A stretch of 64,000 bases of DNA from positions 744,001-808,000 of the forward strand of contig NZ_JAMAYG010000001.1 of NCBI RefSeq assembly GCF_023712425.1, written 5' to 3'. Each line of letters opens with the position of its first letter. Within the stretch, counting starts at the first letter, position 1. The notes beneath the pieces are model-generated. The model did not search any database and was not told where the DNA came from. It was given only the letters and a program-made list of their open reading frames with translations. A program made the position numbers and the translations under genes. This document shows, one piece after another, positions 1 to 9,514 of this stretch. This stretch comes from Rothia sp. P100 (GTDB lineage Bacteria > Actinomycetota > Actinomycetes > Actinomycetales > Micrococcaceae).

Positions 1-61
1 CCTCTGACACATCTCAGTAGACTGACATGGCAGCACTCACCCCATTACCTAAAGAGGATTC

Positions 62-778
62 ATGACTCGCACAGCATATGCCATCCGCCATGTAGCATTC
101 GAAGGTCTCGGTATTTACGAGCAGCTCCTTGAAGACCGTGGTTTCACCGTTGAATACCGCGATGCTGGCATTGATTCTCTCAATATTCCTGAGGTTCAAG
201 AGGCCGATCTCTTGATTGTTTTGGGTGCCCCAATTAGCGTGAACGACACCCAGAGCTACCCCTTCCTCTTTGAGGAGGTTGAGCTCATCAAGAACCGTCT
301 AGCGTCGCAAAAACCCGTTTTAGGCATCTGCCTAGGTGCCCAGCAAATTGCCGTGGCAGCTGGTGCCGAAATTAGCGCCTCCGGCGTTCTAGAACTGGGC
401 TACTCCCCGGTGGAACTCACCGAAGCTGGTAAGAACTCCGTGCTAGCTCCCCTTGGCAACACGCCCGTTCTGCACTGGCACGGGGATCAGTTCAGCATTC
501 CCGCCGACAGAGAAACACTGGCAACCACCTCTGATTTTGAGAACCAAGCTTTCACTCTTGAAGACGAAGCAGGGAAGCCTTTCGCCCTAGCCCTACAGTT
601 TCACCTAGAAGTTGACCCCCGTAAGGTTGAGCAGTGGCTCATTGCCTACACCGCCGACATCGTTGACTCGGGCCAGGATATCGCGGTCTTCAGGCGCGAA
701 GCGTCCCAGTACGCAGAGGATTTGACGGCAGCGTCCACCCAGGTACTCAACGGTTGGCTGGACGCGGTGAGCCTCTGA
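62..778 (+). CDS. class I glutamine amidotransferase-like protein
   Basis: The 238-residue protein has a type 1 glutamine amidotransferase fold. The nucleophile elbow is visible as GICLGAQ (Cys about residue 94) and the His-Glu pair as FHLE about residue 181. Relatives of this length (GMP synthase-like, YfeJ group) act as stand-alone glutamine or glutamyl hydrolases and the physiological substrate is usually unknown. The start ATG follows AGAGG at a good distance. It is a single gene, convergent with the membrane protein that follows. The fold is clear; the substrate is not. Confidence 0.85.
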   Translation: MTRTAYAIRHVAFEGLGIYEQLLEDRGFTVEYRDAGIDSLNIPEVQEADLLIVLGAPISVNDTQSYPFLFEEVELIKNRLASQKPVLGICLGAQQIAVAAGAEISASGVLELGYSPVELTEAGKNSVLAPLGNTPVLHWHGDQFSIPADRETLATTSDFENQAFTLEDEAGKPFALALQFHLEVDPRKVEQWLIAYTADIVDSGQDIAVFRREASQYAEDLTAASTQVLNGWLDAVSL

Positions 779-782
779 GCCC

Positions 783-1301
783 TTAATCCAGGAAGTCGTA
801 CATCGACTCTTGGCGCTCCAGTTGCTCGCGCACATCATCATCGATGCCGCGGGCAGCTTCTTTAGCCTTGCGCCGGCTGGCAAGGGTCAGCAACAGCACA
901 GCTATGGCGAAAGCAAAAGTCAGGATGCCGGCGGTATTACCGAACCCCGCTGAAAGACCCACGAGATCGTGCCCCAAAAGAGCGGAGGCGGCTGAGACCG
1001 TCACACCATCGACACGGTCAGGCACGAGTAACCCAAAGACAGCGGCAAGTAGCCAGCCAACTACCTGCACCAGGGCGGTGACCAGCGGCAGACCTGCGGA
1101 TACCCCTGCTCGCTGCAGCTTTACCTCCTGCCAGGCATAGTAGGTAGCCAGCAGATAAAGAACAGCTAAGGCTGGGCCGAAGCTGATAGCAAAGACTGGC
1201 ACCAAAGACCCACCTGCACCAAAAAGTGATCTACCTGCGGTAATCCATAGAGCAGCCAGCACCCCCAGGGGGCCCATCAGGTAGAGACTAATCCGGGTCA
1301 A
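783..1301 (-). CDS. four-helix membrane protein of unknown function
   Basis: I do not recognise the family. With a TTG start at 1301 (AAGGG six bases before it) the product is 172 aa and begins directly with a membrane segment; a longer reading to 1379 would overlap the likely promoter and lacks a ribosome site. There are four hydrophobic segments, then a charged tail rich in Arg, Lys, Asp and Glu ending in YDFLD, which should be cytoplasmic. It is divergent from the HAD gene at 1429. Confidence 0.65.
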   Translation of the reverse strand: MTRISLYLMGPLGVLAALWITAGRSLFGAGGSLVPVFAISFGPALAVLYLLATYYAWQEVKLQRAGVSAGLPLVTALVQVVGWLLAAVFGLLVPDRVDGVTVSAASALLGHDLVGLSAGFGNTAGILTFAFAIAVLLLTLASRRKAKEAARGIDDDVREQLERQESMYDFLD

Positions 1302-1428
1302 CGCACACCCTTGCCGGCGTAGAGTAGAGCTGCCAGGGGTTACAGTGTCATTTTCAGAAAAATTTTGCGGTAAGCTCACTCCCCCATTTTATGCACGCGT
1401 CCGCTCCCCGACCGGTAGGGTTGAAGGT

Positions 1429-2082
1429 ATGAGCAGACTTGAAGCGATTTTCTTTGACCATGACGGAACCCTAGTTGATACCGAGCCCCTGTGGGCTGAG
1501 GCCAAAGCGGCCCTTGCAGCAGACTACGGTAAGACCTGGACCGAAGAAGATTCGCTGGCATGCCTGGGGCGCCCCGCCACGGTAACTTTTGAACGAATGC
1601 ATGCCCTGGGCATTGACGCTCCGGCAGACGAACTCTATGCAAGCCTTAAAGAGAAAATGGGTGTTTTGCTGTCTGAAGCAACCATTACTCTGCTTGAAGG
1701 CATCCCCGAACTCTTGGACGAAGTTGCGGCAGCTGGTGTACCTGCCGGAATCGTTACCAACGCCACCACCGCCGTCGCCCAGCGCACAGCAAACTTAGGG
1801 CCTGAAGGACTGTTTTCTACCATTGTGAGCGATGAGCACGTCACCCAGGCCAAGCCCAACCCCGAGCCCTACCTGCTGGCTGCCAAAAATTTGGGCGTTG
1901 ACCCCGCTAACTGCGTAGCGATTGAGGACTCAGATTCAGGGACTCAGAGTGCAGTGGATGCAGGCATGAAGGTAGTTGTGGTGCCGGGTCTCCTCTCTGT
2001 ACCCAAGAACCTTGGCCACGCCCGTATGGAGCACTCGGAGCTCTCTCTGGCTAAGATTCGCGCGCTGGTTGACGAAGACTAA
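1429..2082 (+). CDS. HAD-superfamily phosphatase (beta-phosphoglucomutase/GS1-like)
   Basis: A 217-aa haloacid dehalogenase hydrolase. Motif I is FDHDGTLVDTEP, with the nucleophile Asp and the acid/base Asp two residues on; motif II is IVTNAT; motif III and IV are the Lys of QAKPNPEPY and the acidic EDSDSG. The cap is the helical C1 type found in phosphoglycolate phosphatases and beta-phosphoglucomutases, so a small sugar phosphate is the likely substrate. I start at ATG 1429 because it immediately precedes motif I; an upstream ATG at 1345 would add 28 atypical residues and overlap the divergent gene. A strong terminator follows. Confidence 0.85.
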   Translation: MSRLEAIFFDHDGTLVDTEPLWAEAKAALAADYGKTWTEEDSLACLGRPATVTFERMHALGIDAPADELYASLKEKMGVLLSEATITLLEGIPELLDEVAAAGVPAGIVTNATTAVAQRTANLGPEGLFSTIVSDEHVTQAKPNPEPYLLAAKNLGVDPANCVAIEDSDSGTQSAVDAGMKVVVVPGLLSVPKNLGHARMEHSELSLAKIRALVDED

Positions 2083-2103
2083 ACCTCTCATCCGAATAAA
2101 AAA

Positions 2104-2133
2104 TCAGCCTCTTCCCGCGCGGGAAGAGGCTGA
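2104..2133. terminator. bidirectional intrinsic terminator
   Basis: A perfect 15-bp inverted repeat (arms TCAGCCTCTTCCCGC and its complement) is flanked by A-rich sequence on the left and a T-run on the right. It can stop transcription from both the HAD gene and the convergent dps gene. Confidence 0.9.
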
Positions 2134-2169
2134 TTTTTTACCATGTTACGTGCGTAGTGAGCCAAGAAC

Positions 2170-2673
2170 TTACTTCACGTTGCCCTGGCCGTCATAGAGG
2201 TGTGAGCGGATGAACCACTGGAATTTTTCGAGCTCAGCGGTCTGACCAATCAGCAAGTCTTCGGTGATGGGGTCAACATCTCCCACTTTAGCGATGGCTG
2301 CACGATGGTCTTCAATGACACCATTGTAGACTTCATCGAGGGCGGATAGGTGAGCCTGGGCGTCAGCGCGGTCGACGCTGTAATCTTCCCAGGTACGCTT
2401 AGCTACCAGGTCTCCGGGCAGGCCATTGGGCGAGACGCCCATGGTTGCCATACGCTCAGCAAGCTCATCGACAAAGCCACGCACCAAATCAACCTGGGGG
2501 TCTAGCATTTCGTGCACACTAATGAAGGTGGGGCCCACAACATTCCAGTGGGCGTGCTTGAGGGTCAAATGCAAATCATTGAGGGCATGCAGGCGAAGCT
2601 GCAAAGCCTCGGCAACGTGGTGGCCAGACTCTTCGGTCAGACCGGGAACAGTGAATGATGCGCGCTTAGTCAT
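2170..2673 (-). CDS. dps: Dps-family DNA-binding ferritin-like protein
   Basis: The 167-aa length is normal for Dps mini-ferritins, which form 12-mers, oxidise iron with peroxide and coat DNA in stress. The inter-subunit ferroxidase ligands are visible: His in KHAHWNVVGP, His and Asp in SVHEMLD, and Asp/Glu in DELAERM. The N-terminus is short and has few basic residues (MTKR), so direct DNA binding is uncertain. The ATG has AAAGGTG upstream. A striking palindrome lies about 95 bp upstream at 2767-2789 and may be the operator of an iron or peroxide regulator. Confidence 0.93.
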   Translation of the reverse strand: MTKRASFTVPGLTEESGHHVAEALQLRLHALNDLHLTLKHAHWNVVGPTFISVHEMLDPQVDLVRGFVDELAERMATMGVSPNGLPGDLVAKRTWEDYSVDRADAQAHLSALDEVYNGVIEDHRAAIAKVGDVDPITEDLLIGQTAELEKFQWFIRSHLYDGQGNVK

Positions 2674-2766
2674 CCCAACACCTTTCTACGAGGGAGACGG
2701 GCGGGAGCCCCCTACTGGGCCGCCCTTTGCTCCCTACTGTACCGCCGACAATCCACCACCGCAAGG

Positions 2767-2789
2767 TTATTATGAAAATATCATAATAA
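2767..2789. promoter_or_regulatory. palindromic operator candidate upstream of dps
   Basis: The sequence TTATTATGA, five bases AAATA, then TCATAATAA is a perfect 9-5-9 dyad in an otherwise GC-rich spacer. It lies in the dps promoter region. Its AT-rich, 23-bp shape is like sites of the Fur superfamily (Fur, Zur, PerR), which commonly control dps; assignment to a specific regulator is inference. Confidence 0.6.
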
Positions 2790-2905
2790 GATGACCGTCA
2801 GTACGACCGGACCCATATATTTTGGCGGCACCACCTATAACAATTACGGTTCTACGCCCTAGGCTCCCTGCGCTTTGTTCTTGAGATAAAGACCAGAGTT
2901 ATTGC

Positions 2906-2946
2906 AAGACGCCGGTGCTCACACAAAGTGTGAGCACCGGCGTCTT
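2906..2946. terminator. hairpin after sucD
   Basis: A perfect 19-bp stem with an AAA loop sits 20 bp beyond the sucD stop. T-runs on either side are short, so it may act as a weak terminator or a 3'-end stabiliser; it also separates sucCD from the dps promoter. Confidence 0.75.
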
Positions 2947-2965
2947 ACTAATAAGAATTTCGGGC

Positions 2966-3883
2966 TTACTTGCTAGCGAAGATTTCGCGCATCAGAGCAG
3001 CAGCTTCTGAAGGGGTCTTACCAACCTTCACGCCAGCTGCTTCCAGTGCTTCTTTCTTAGCCTGAGCTGTACCTGATGAGCCGGAGACGATAGCGCCTGC
3101 GTGGCCCATGGTCTTGCCCTCAGGAGCGGTGAAGCCAGCAACGTAGCCAACAACGGGCTTGGTGACGTTTGCCTTAATGAAGTCAGCAGCACGCTCTTCA
3201 GCGTCACCACCAATTTCACCAATCATGACGATAGCTTCGGTCTCGGGGTCAGCTTCGAAAGCTTCAAGAGCATCAATGTGGGTGGTGCCGATGATGGGGT
3301 CACCACCAATACCGATAGCGGTGGTGAAGCCGATATCGCGCAGTTCGAACATCATCTGGTAAGTCAGGGTACCTGACTTGGACACCAGGCCGATTTTGCC
3401 CTTGCCCGTGATGTTGGCGGGTGTAATACCAACCAGTGACTCACCGGGTGTGATGATACCGGGGCAGTTGGGGCCGATGATACGGGTGATGGGCTTACCG
3501 TCAGCATCTACCTTGCTCTTGGCGTAGGCCCAGAACTCGGCGGTGTCACCCACGGGAATGCCCTCGGTGATCACAACGACCAGGGGAACCTCAGCGTCAA
3601 TCGCTTCGATCACGGCGTCTTTGGTGAATGCCGGGGGCACGAAGACGATGGAGACATCAGCGCCAGTTTCCTCTACCGCTTCAGCTACGGTGCCGTAGAC
3701 GTTGAGCTCAACATCCTGCCCGTTAGCATCTTTGTGAGCGACGGTGGTGCCGGCCTTGCGAGCGTTGACGCCGCCTACAATCTGGGTGCCAGCTGCGAGC
3801 ATGCGAGCGGTATGCTTGGTGCCTTCGCCGCCGGTGATGCCCTGAACGATGACCTTGGAGTCCTTGTTCAAAAAGATAGACAT
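2966..3883 (-). CDS. sucD: succinyl-CoA synthetase alpha subunit
   Basis: A 305-aa protein matching the full-length alpha subunit of ADP-forming succinate-CoA ligase. The CoA-binding Rossmann part is at the N-terminus ([19 protein letters not shown]), and the phosphohistidine loop is [10 protein letters not shown] near residue 250. With SucB it converts succinyl-CoA to succinate while making nucleoside triphosphate in the TCA cycle. It follows sucC after 36 bp and is surely co-transcribed. The ATG has AGAAGG nine bases upstream. Confidence 0.97.
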   Translation of the reverse strand: MSIFLNKDSKVIVQGITGGEGTKHTARMLAAGTQIVGGVNARKAGTTVAHKDANGQDVELNVYGTVAEAVEETGADVSIVFVPPAFTKDAVIEAIDAEVPLVVVITEGIPVGDTAEFWAYAKSKVDADGKPITRIIGPNCPGIITPGESLVGITPANITGKGKIGLVSKSGTLTYQMMFELRDIGFTTAIGIGGDPIIGTTHIDALEAFEADPETEAIVMIGEIGGDAEERAADFIKANVTKPVVGYVAGFTAPEGKTMGHAGAIVSGSSGTAQAKKEALEAAGVKVGKTPSEAAALMREIFASK

Positions 3884-3919
3884 ATCTATAAACCTTCTAA
3901 AAAAATCTAAGCGGAGAAT

Positions 3920-5083
3920 TTAAGCGTTAGCGAGTTCGGCGGCCTTATCAGCACCCGAGTCCATGGTCTCAGCCAGGTGGACCAGCGGGTGAGCAGCCTC
4001 GCGCAGAATAGCGCGACCCTCATCTACGTTGTTGCCGTCCAGACGTACAACCAGGGGCTTGGTTGCCTTATCGCCCAGGATCTCTAGTGCCTTGACGATG
4101 CCGTTAGCTACAGCGTCACAAGAGGTGATGCCGCCAAAGACGTTCACGAATACAGACTTAACCTGCTCATCGTTGAGGATGATGTCCAATCCAGCTGCCA
4201 TCACCTCAGCCGAGGCGCCGCCGCCGATATCCAGGAAGTTAGCGGGCTTGACGTTGCCGTGGTTTTCACCGGCGTAGGCAACGACGTCCAGGGTGGACAT
4301 CACCAGGCCAGCGCCGTTACCGATGATGCCTACCTGGCCATCGAGCTTGACGTAGTTGAGGTCGTTTTCCTTAGCCTTAGCTTCAAGGGGGTTCTCTGCG
4401 CTCTTATCAACCAGAGCTTCGTGGTCAGCGTGACGGAACTCAGCGTTGTCGTCCAGAGAGACCTTGCCGTCCAGTGCGAGAATCTTGCCGTCGCCGGTCT
4501 TAACCAGCGGGTTGACCTCAACAAGGGTTGCGTCTTCCTTCTTGTAGACTTCACCCAGCTTGATGAGAACCGCTGCAACTTCCTCGCGGATGTCTTCAGC
4601 GAAGCCGGCTGCCTCAACAATTTCTGCTGCCTTCTTAGCATCGATGCCGTTGATGGGGTTAACCTCAACCTTGGCCAGAGCATCGGGGCGCTCTACAGCC
4701 AGGGTTTCAATGTCCATACCGCCTTCTACGGAGCACATGGCAAGGTAGCTACGGTTAGCGCGGTCTAGTAGCAGGGAGAAGTAGTATTCCTCGGCAATGT
4801 CTGCACCCTGGGCAATCATCACACGGTGAACGGTGTGACCCTTGATGTCCATGCCTAGAATCTGCTGTGCATATTCGTACGCCTCATCGGCAGTCTTGGC
4901 AACCTTTACGCCGCCAGCCTTACCGCGGCCGCCCACCTTAACCTGGGCCTTGACAACGGTGACGCCGCCAATTTTTTCAGCTGCTGCTTTTGCTTCTTCG
5001 GGGGTGGTCGCTACGATGCCTTGAAGTACGGGCACGCCGTGCTTCTCAAAGAGATCGCGTGCCTGGTATTCAAACAGGTCCAC
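3920..5083 (-). CDS. sucC: succinyl-CoA synthetase beta subunit
   Basis: A 387-aa beta subunit. The N-terminal ATP-grasp domain begins [16 protein letters not shown] and contains the nucleotide-binding Lys and glycines of [13 protein letters not shown]. The C-terminal ligase/CoA domain carries [10 protein letters not shown] and VFGGITSCD. It is the first gene of sucCD. Translation starts at GTG 5083, preceded by AAGGAATACCT. The 205 bp upstream should hold the promoter, but I see no convincing operator there. Confidence 0.97.
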   Translation of the reverse strand: MDLFEYQARDLFEKHGVPVLQGIVATTPEEAKAAAEKIGGVTVVKAQVKVGGRGKAGGVKVAKTADEAYEYAQQILGMDIKGHTVHRVMIAQGADIAEEYYFSLLLDRANRSYLAMCSVEGGMDIETLAVERPDALAKVEVNPINGIDAKKAAEIVEAAGFAEDIREEVAAVLIKLGEVYKKEDATLVEVNPLVKTGDGKILALDGKVSLDDNAEFRHADHEALVDKSAENPLEAKAKENDLNYVKLDGQVGIIGNGAGLVMSTLDVVAYAGENHGNVKPANFLDIGGGASAEVMAAGLDIILNDEQVKSVFVNVFGGITSCDAVANGIVKALEILGDKATKPLVVRLDGNNVDEGRAILREAAHPLVHLAETMDSGADKAAELANA

Positions 5084-5288
5084 AGGTATTCCTTCTTCGT
5101 CGAAGTCATGCTGGGCAGCGCGTGGGCTACCCCGCTTTTACGGGTGTGAAGCATAGTGGTACAGCATCTGCCTGAGCGAGAGCTAGGGCACACTACGGCT
5201 TCTCAACAGTCACTTTAGCGCATCCTGTAAAGCGGTGCGAACTAGATATCAACTTATGACGCCTCATCCCGCCACGAAGGCAGGAGAC

Positions 5289-5897
5289 TTACTTTACCGA
5301 CTCACAGGCGTCAATGAGGGTAACAAGGAAGGGGGCAGTATCAGAGACGCGAGGCACCAGCAGGTATTCTAACTCGTCAATTCTCCACAGCATCACCCAG
5401 GCCTCAGCTACTGAACAGCTTAGAGCACGACCGGGAACAAAGTTGTCCGGCGGGAAGTCAAAGTGCACTACCTCGTCAATCACGTCGGCTGCTGCAACGC
5501 CGCTGAGGTTAATGACGGTTCTGTTAACTGAAACATCTAAGATCAGCCCCTCGTCCCTGCCGAGAGCAGCATTCAGAGCCCTCCCCAGTTTGACCGGGTC
5601 CACGCGGGTGACGACCAGGAAAACGCCCTCTTTGACGTACATGCAGGCGACCACCTGGCGGGTGCCGTACAGCAGTTGCAGTGCCTGAGAGTCACCAGTA
5701 ACCTGCCCTCGTTGGCGGGGTAGCTTAACCCCCAAGACTGCTTGGATGCGCTGGGCAGCGTCCGAATCAGGGCTGATTTCGATGCGGAAGAGCGAGAGAT
5801 CCGAGATTTCCTGGAGCTGCACGCGGGTGTCGGTAACCCCATCCATAGCTTCTACAAATTCATCGGCAATTGAGGGGACTGTACTGTCATGGTCCAT
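5289..5897 (-). CDS. orphan SoxG-like (sarcosine oxidase gamma-related) protein
   Basis: The 202-aa protein resembles the gamma subunit of heterotetrameric sarcosine oxidase (SoxG family): an early segment of the type LQEISDLSLFRIE, a central DVSVNRTVINLSG stretch, then GVAAADVIDEVVHFDFPPD, a hydrophobic WVMLWRIDEL strand and the terminal PRVSDTAPFLVTLI. In known systems SoxG is encoded with SoxB, SoxD and SoxA, which bind folate and flavin; none is here. It sits alone, 64 bp downstream of pcrA. Homology is judged by pattern only, so the family call is moderate and the function unknown. Confidence 0.5.
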   Translation of the reverse strand: MDHDSTVPSIADEFVEAMDGVTDTRVQLQEISDLSLFRIEISPDSDAAQRIQAVLGVKLPRQRGQVTGDSQALQLLYGTRQVVACMYVKEGVFLVVTRVDPVKLGRALNAALGRDEGLILDVSVNRTVINLSGVAAADVIDEVVHFDFPPDNFVPGRALSCSVAEAWVMLWRIDELEYLLVPRVSDTAPFLVTLIDACESVK

Positions 5898-5961
5898 TCG
5901 CGGTATTCCTTTGTAGATGCAAGAACTACTGAGAGCTCATTGTGAGCAAGACAGTTTTATC

Positions 5962-8649
5962 TTAGTCTGAAATTTTTGTCAGGGGTGCATAGCGCAGGAG
6001 AAGTCGTTTTTCTTCCTGAGCGAAGCGCACCTTCGCCACCGTCTTATCGCCAGCCCCTTCCACGGCTAGAACCCTGCCTTCACCGAACGTTTTGTGCTCA
6101 ACCCGGTCTCCTACCGAAAGGGCAGGGATTTCCTTGTTCTGTTGCACGCGGGAGACATTTTTAGTTGCCGCAGCGTAGCCGTAGCTAGCTGACCCATTAA
6201 TCTCAGCAACAGACGGGGACGAGGCGGGGCGGCTTTGGTAGCCCGGTGCATCAAAGCGGGAGGTGTAGGTAGACCCCCCGTAAGAGCCGTAGCCGCCGTA
6301 GCTACCCACCCCCCCGGTAAAGCTATTACCCTTACGTTTCCAATCGATGAGTTCTTCGGGGATTTCTTCTAAGAAGGGGGAGGGCGGGTTGTACTGCCCC
6401 TTGCCCCACATGGAGCGGTTCTCGGCGCGGGTCAGGTAGAGCCGTTCCATAGCGCGAGTGAGCCCAACGTAGGCAAGGCGGCGTTCCTCGCTCATCTCGC
6501 CCTCATCGATGAGAGCACGCTGGTGCGGGAAGAGGCCGTGTTCCATACCGGTCAAGAAAACCACCGGGAATTCCAACCCCTTGGCGGTGTGCAGAGTCAT
6601 GAGGGTCACCACTCCCTGCGAGCGCGCTTCAGCCACTTCAGCAGCGATTTGAGCTGCGGACGGGCCGCCCTCCTGATCATGCTTGGGTTTGTTGGGGATC
6701 TGGTCGGCATCAGCCACCAGAGCAACGTGTTCTAGGAACTCTTCTAAGGTGGCACCGGGGTGGTCGATTTCGAACTCACGTACGGCATCTACCAGCTCTG
6801 AGAGGTTCTCTACACGCGATTCGTCCTGGATGTCCTTTGATTCGCGCAGGGCTGCCAGGTAGCCGGTCTGTTCCAGGACTGCCTCAAGGCAGGTGGCTGC
6901 CGGTTCGGTGGCTGCAATTTGGGCGAGGTCATCAATGAGACGGGCGAACTCTGCCATCTTTTTGACGGCCGCGGCCCCCAAGCCAGGAGCATCGGCAGCG
7001 CGGCGCAGGGCTGCCATGAAGGAGATACGTTCAATGCGCGCAAAATCAGCGACTACGCTCTCAGACTTAGCGCCAATACCGCGCTTGGGTTCGTTGAGAA
7101 TACGGCGGACGTTGATGTCATCATCCGGGTTGACCAGCACACGCAGGTAAGCCAGGGCGTCCTTGATTTCCTTGCGTTCATAGAAGCGGGTGCCGCCGAC
7201 CACGCGGTAGGGCAAGCCCACGCGCATGAGCATTTCTTCCAGGGTGCGCGACTGGGCGTTGGTGCGGTAGAAGACGGCGACGTCGCCGGGCGCGATGTCA
7301 TGGTCATCGCGCAGGCGGTCAATTTCTTGAGCAATGTAGCGAGCTTCGGCATGTTCAGACTCAGCCACGTAACCGGTAATTTTGGCGCCGTCACCGCTCG
7401 CTGTCCACAGCTTCTTAGGGCGGCGCCCCCTGTTGCGTTCAATTACGGCGTTAGCTGCTGAGAGGATGTTCTGGGTGGAACGGTAGTTTTGCTCCAGTAG
7501 GATAGTGCGGGCAGCCGGGTAGTCCTCTTCGAAGTCGGTGATATTGCGAATATCAGCGCCGCGGAAAGCATAGATGGACTGGTCGGAGTCGCCCACCACG
7601 GTCAGTTCAGCCGGTGGGTAGGCGTCCGGGTAGGGGCCCTGCTCTGCCTGTGGGGCAGAGGACCCACCTACCAGGGCACGCACCAGAGCGTACTGGGCGT
7701 GGTTGGTGTCCTGGTATTCGTCGACCAGGATGTGGCGGAAACGGCGGCGATAGTAGTCAGCCACCTGGGGGTGCTGGCGCAACAGGTTGACGGTTTCAAA
7801 GATGAGATCATCGAAGTCTAGGGAGTTGGCTGCCCGCAGACGCTCGGTGTAGGCCGTGTAGATTGTGGAGATAGTGCCTTCCCAGGGGTCGGTGGCACTG
7901 GTTTCTGCTACGAAGGTTTTGGCATCTACCAGTTCATTTTTGAGGTTGGAGATACGGTTGCCCACCGCCTTAGCGGTGAATTTCTTGGTGTCAAGGTTCA
8001 TCTGCTTGATGATGAGGGTCAGCAGACGCTGAGAATCAGCAGAGTCGTAAATTGAGAAGGTCGATTTAAGTCCCAGCACTTTAGCTTCGCGGCGAAGCAC
8101 GCGCACACAGAAGCTGTGGAAGGTTGAAATCCACATGCTTTGAGCTCGTGGCCCCACCAGGGCGGTGATGCGTTCGCGCATCTCAGCAGCCGCCTTATTG
8201 GTGAAGGTGATAGCAAGAATCTGACCCTGGAGGGCTCGGCCTGTTGCGAGCAGGTAGGCAATACGGTGAGTGAGCACCCGGGTTTTACCCGAGCCAGCGC
8301 CGGCGACAATCAGCAGGGGGCTCCCGGCATGCGCTACAGCTTCTGCCTGGTTCTCATTGAGCCCCTGAACCAGGGCAGACGGGTCAGTACGATCGGGTTC
8401 AGGCTGGGCATAGTCAGGCATAAAGCCACCCATCTGATAGGAGGGCGGCAAAAAGTCTAATTCGGCAGGGTCAACAGGCACCTGCCCGTTCAGCGCTGAT
8501 TCCTGGTTCGGCTCGTAAGCCGGTTCCTCATGAGCCGGGTGGTCTGGGAAGTCATCAAAGAAAGGGTCAAAAGGAGGTTCCTGTTGCCCGGCGTCCTGCC
8601 CTGAACCTGTTTTCTTAGGTAGCTTAGGCATAAAATCATCGTTAAACAT
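5962..8649 (-). CDS. pcrA: ATP-dependent DNA helicase UvrD/PcrA
   Basis: An 895-aa superfamily 1A 3'-5' helicase for nucleotide-excision and replication-linked repair. Visible motifs are Q-motif LNENQAEAV, Walker A GAGSGKT (about residue 118), Walker B VDEYQDTN, motif III GDSDQSIYAFRGAD, motif IV EQNYRST, motif V TLHTAKGLEFPVV and motif VI VGLTRAMERLYLT. A C-terminal Tudor-like RNA polymerase-binding domain starts near SVGDRVEHKTFGEGRV. An acidic, proline-rich N-terminal extension and a Gly/Ser/Tyr-rich linker of tandem GSYGGY units (about residue 780) make it longer than usual. The ribosome site is GAGGAGG. Confidence 0.96.
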   Translation of the reverse strand: MFNDDFMPKLPKKTGSGQDAGQQEPPFDPFFDDFPDHPAHEEPAYEPNQESALNGQVPVDPAELDFLPPSYQMGGFMPDYAQPEPDRTDPSALVQGLNENQAEAVAHAGSPLLIVAGAGSGKTRVLTHRIAYLLATGRALQGQILAITFTNKAAAEMRERITALVGPRAQSMWISTFHSFCVRVLRREAKVLGLKSTFSIYDSADSQRLLTLIIKQMNLDTKKFTAKAVGNRISNLKNELVDAKTFVAETSATDPWEGTISTIYTAYTERLRAANSLDFDDLIFETVNLLRQHPQVADYYRRRFRHILVDEYQDTNHAQYALVRALVGGSSAPQAEQGPYPDAYPPAELTVVGDSDQSIYAFRGADIRNITDFEEDYPAARTILLEQNYRSTQNILSAANAVIERNRGRRPKKLWTASGDGAKITGYVAESEHAEARYIAQEIDRLRDDHDIAPGDVAVFYRTNAQSRTLEEMLMRVGLPYRVVGGTRFYERKEIKDALAYLRVLVNPDDDINVRRILNEPKRGIGAKSESVVADFARIERISFMAALRRAADAPGLGAAAVKKMAEFARLIDDLAQIAATEPAATCLEAVLEQTGYLAALRESKDIQDESRVENLSELVDAVREFEIDHPGATLEEFLEHVALVADADQIPNKPKHDQEGGPSAAQIAAEVAEARSQGVVTLMTLHTAKGLEFPVVFLTGMEHGLFPHQRALIDEGEMSEERRLAYVGLTRAMERLYLTRAENRSMWGKGQYNPPSPFLEEIPEELIDWKRKGNSFTGGVGSYGGYGSYGGSTYTSRFDAPGYQSRPASSPSVAEINGSASYGYAAATKNVSRVQQNKEIPALSVGDRVEHKTFGEGRVLAVEGAGDKTVAKVRFAQEEKRLLLRYAPLTKISD

Positions 8650-8747
8650 GGTGCCTCCTCGAATAAACCGTCAACCACTCATTTTATGCGAACAAACTTT
8701 CTAAGGTTAGCTCATTCTGCTCAGAGGTAAGGGCGGCATGCACCATA

Positions 8748-9434
8748 ATGGAGTCTATGGGTCTCTCAAAAGGTCAGAAGAAACGCCTCTACGGCGAGCA
8801 AGCAGCAGCACAGATAGCCCCCGCACCCCACCAGGAAGCTCAGGCGCAGCCGGGTCTGCGCGTCATCAGCGATTATTCACGCGGTGAACTTGTTGCGACT
8901 CCAGAGGCCGGTAGCTCCTACATCTTTTTGGGGGTCGCTTTTGTAATTACCCTGCTCTTTGGTCTCTACTATCATCTGATGTTATTGCCAGGGGTGAGCA
9001 ACGTGGCAGGCGCCACCGCCCCTGAACTTATGACGTGGTTTAGCACTGATCATCTTCAGCGCGTTGCCACCGGCCTGGGAGCTGATGGCCTGCGAGAGTA
9101 CCAGGTTCTACACCGTTCCACCGGCCTCATCTTTCCTCTGATTTTTGCGTTTACCTGGTGGAATATGGTGCGGGCATCACAGTTTGAACTGCTGGTAGGC
9201 AGGCTCATGCTCACCCTTCCAGTGGCTTACGCTGTAGTCTTCATTGCCGGTGGTTTCGCTATAGACACGGCCCTAGCTGACCCCTTAGGCGGCACAGCAG
9301 GGCTTGCCGCCGTGTTGGTGGCGGCGCGCTGGGTGCTATTGGTTCTATGCTTAGCCCAGCTAGCTATCATGGCGGTGCGGCTGGTGCGCAGCAAGGTGGA
9401 CGCTTTCTCCCGCGGGGAACTACCCGGTCAGTAA
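8748..9434 (+). CDS. membrane protein of unknown function, four segments
   Basis: A 228-aa protein I cannot place in a family. The first 60 residues are hydrophilic, Gln/Ala/Pro-rich and cytoplasmic-like. Four hydrophobic stretches follow at about residues 62-82, 120-138, 148-165 and 182-208, separated by a sizeable extracytoplasmic loop between the first two. Start is ATG 8748 or ATG 8757; the latter has GGAG only three bases before it, so neither is certain. It is divergent from pcrA and ends just before a terminator shared with the tRNA gene. Confidence 0.65.
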   Translation: MESMGLSKGQKKRLYGEQAAAQIAPAPHQEAQAQPGLRVISDYSRGELVATPEAGSSYIFLGVAFVITLLFGLYYHLMLLPGVSNVAGATAPELMTWFSTDHLQRVATGLGADGLREYQVLHRSTGLIFPLIFAFTWWNMVRASQFELLVGRLMLTLPVAYAVVFIAGGFAIDTALADPLGGTAGLAAVLVAARWVLLVLCLAQLAIMAVRLVRSKVDAFSRGELPGQ

Positions 9435-9474
9435 CCACCCATAGTCCACTTGAAATATGGAGATTACAAAAAGA

Positions 9475-9502
9475 CCCGGTAGTCGTGCTAGCGACCACCG
9501 GG
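9475..9502 (-). terminator. terminator for tRNA-Arg
   Basis: Arms CCCGGTAGTCG and CGACCACCGGG pair with one mismatch around TGCTAG. Read on the minus strand the stem is followed by TCTTTTTG, a good U-tract for ending the tRNA transcript; it may also block read-through from the gene ending at 9434. Confidence 0.8.
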
Positions 9503-9514
9503 CCTTCTCTTATG

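Noticed and set aside
8697-8715. Possible DtxR box (TAAGGTTAGCTCA) between pcrA and its divergent neighbour
   Set aside because: Only one arm fits the consensus; the right arm does not match.
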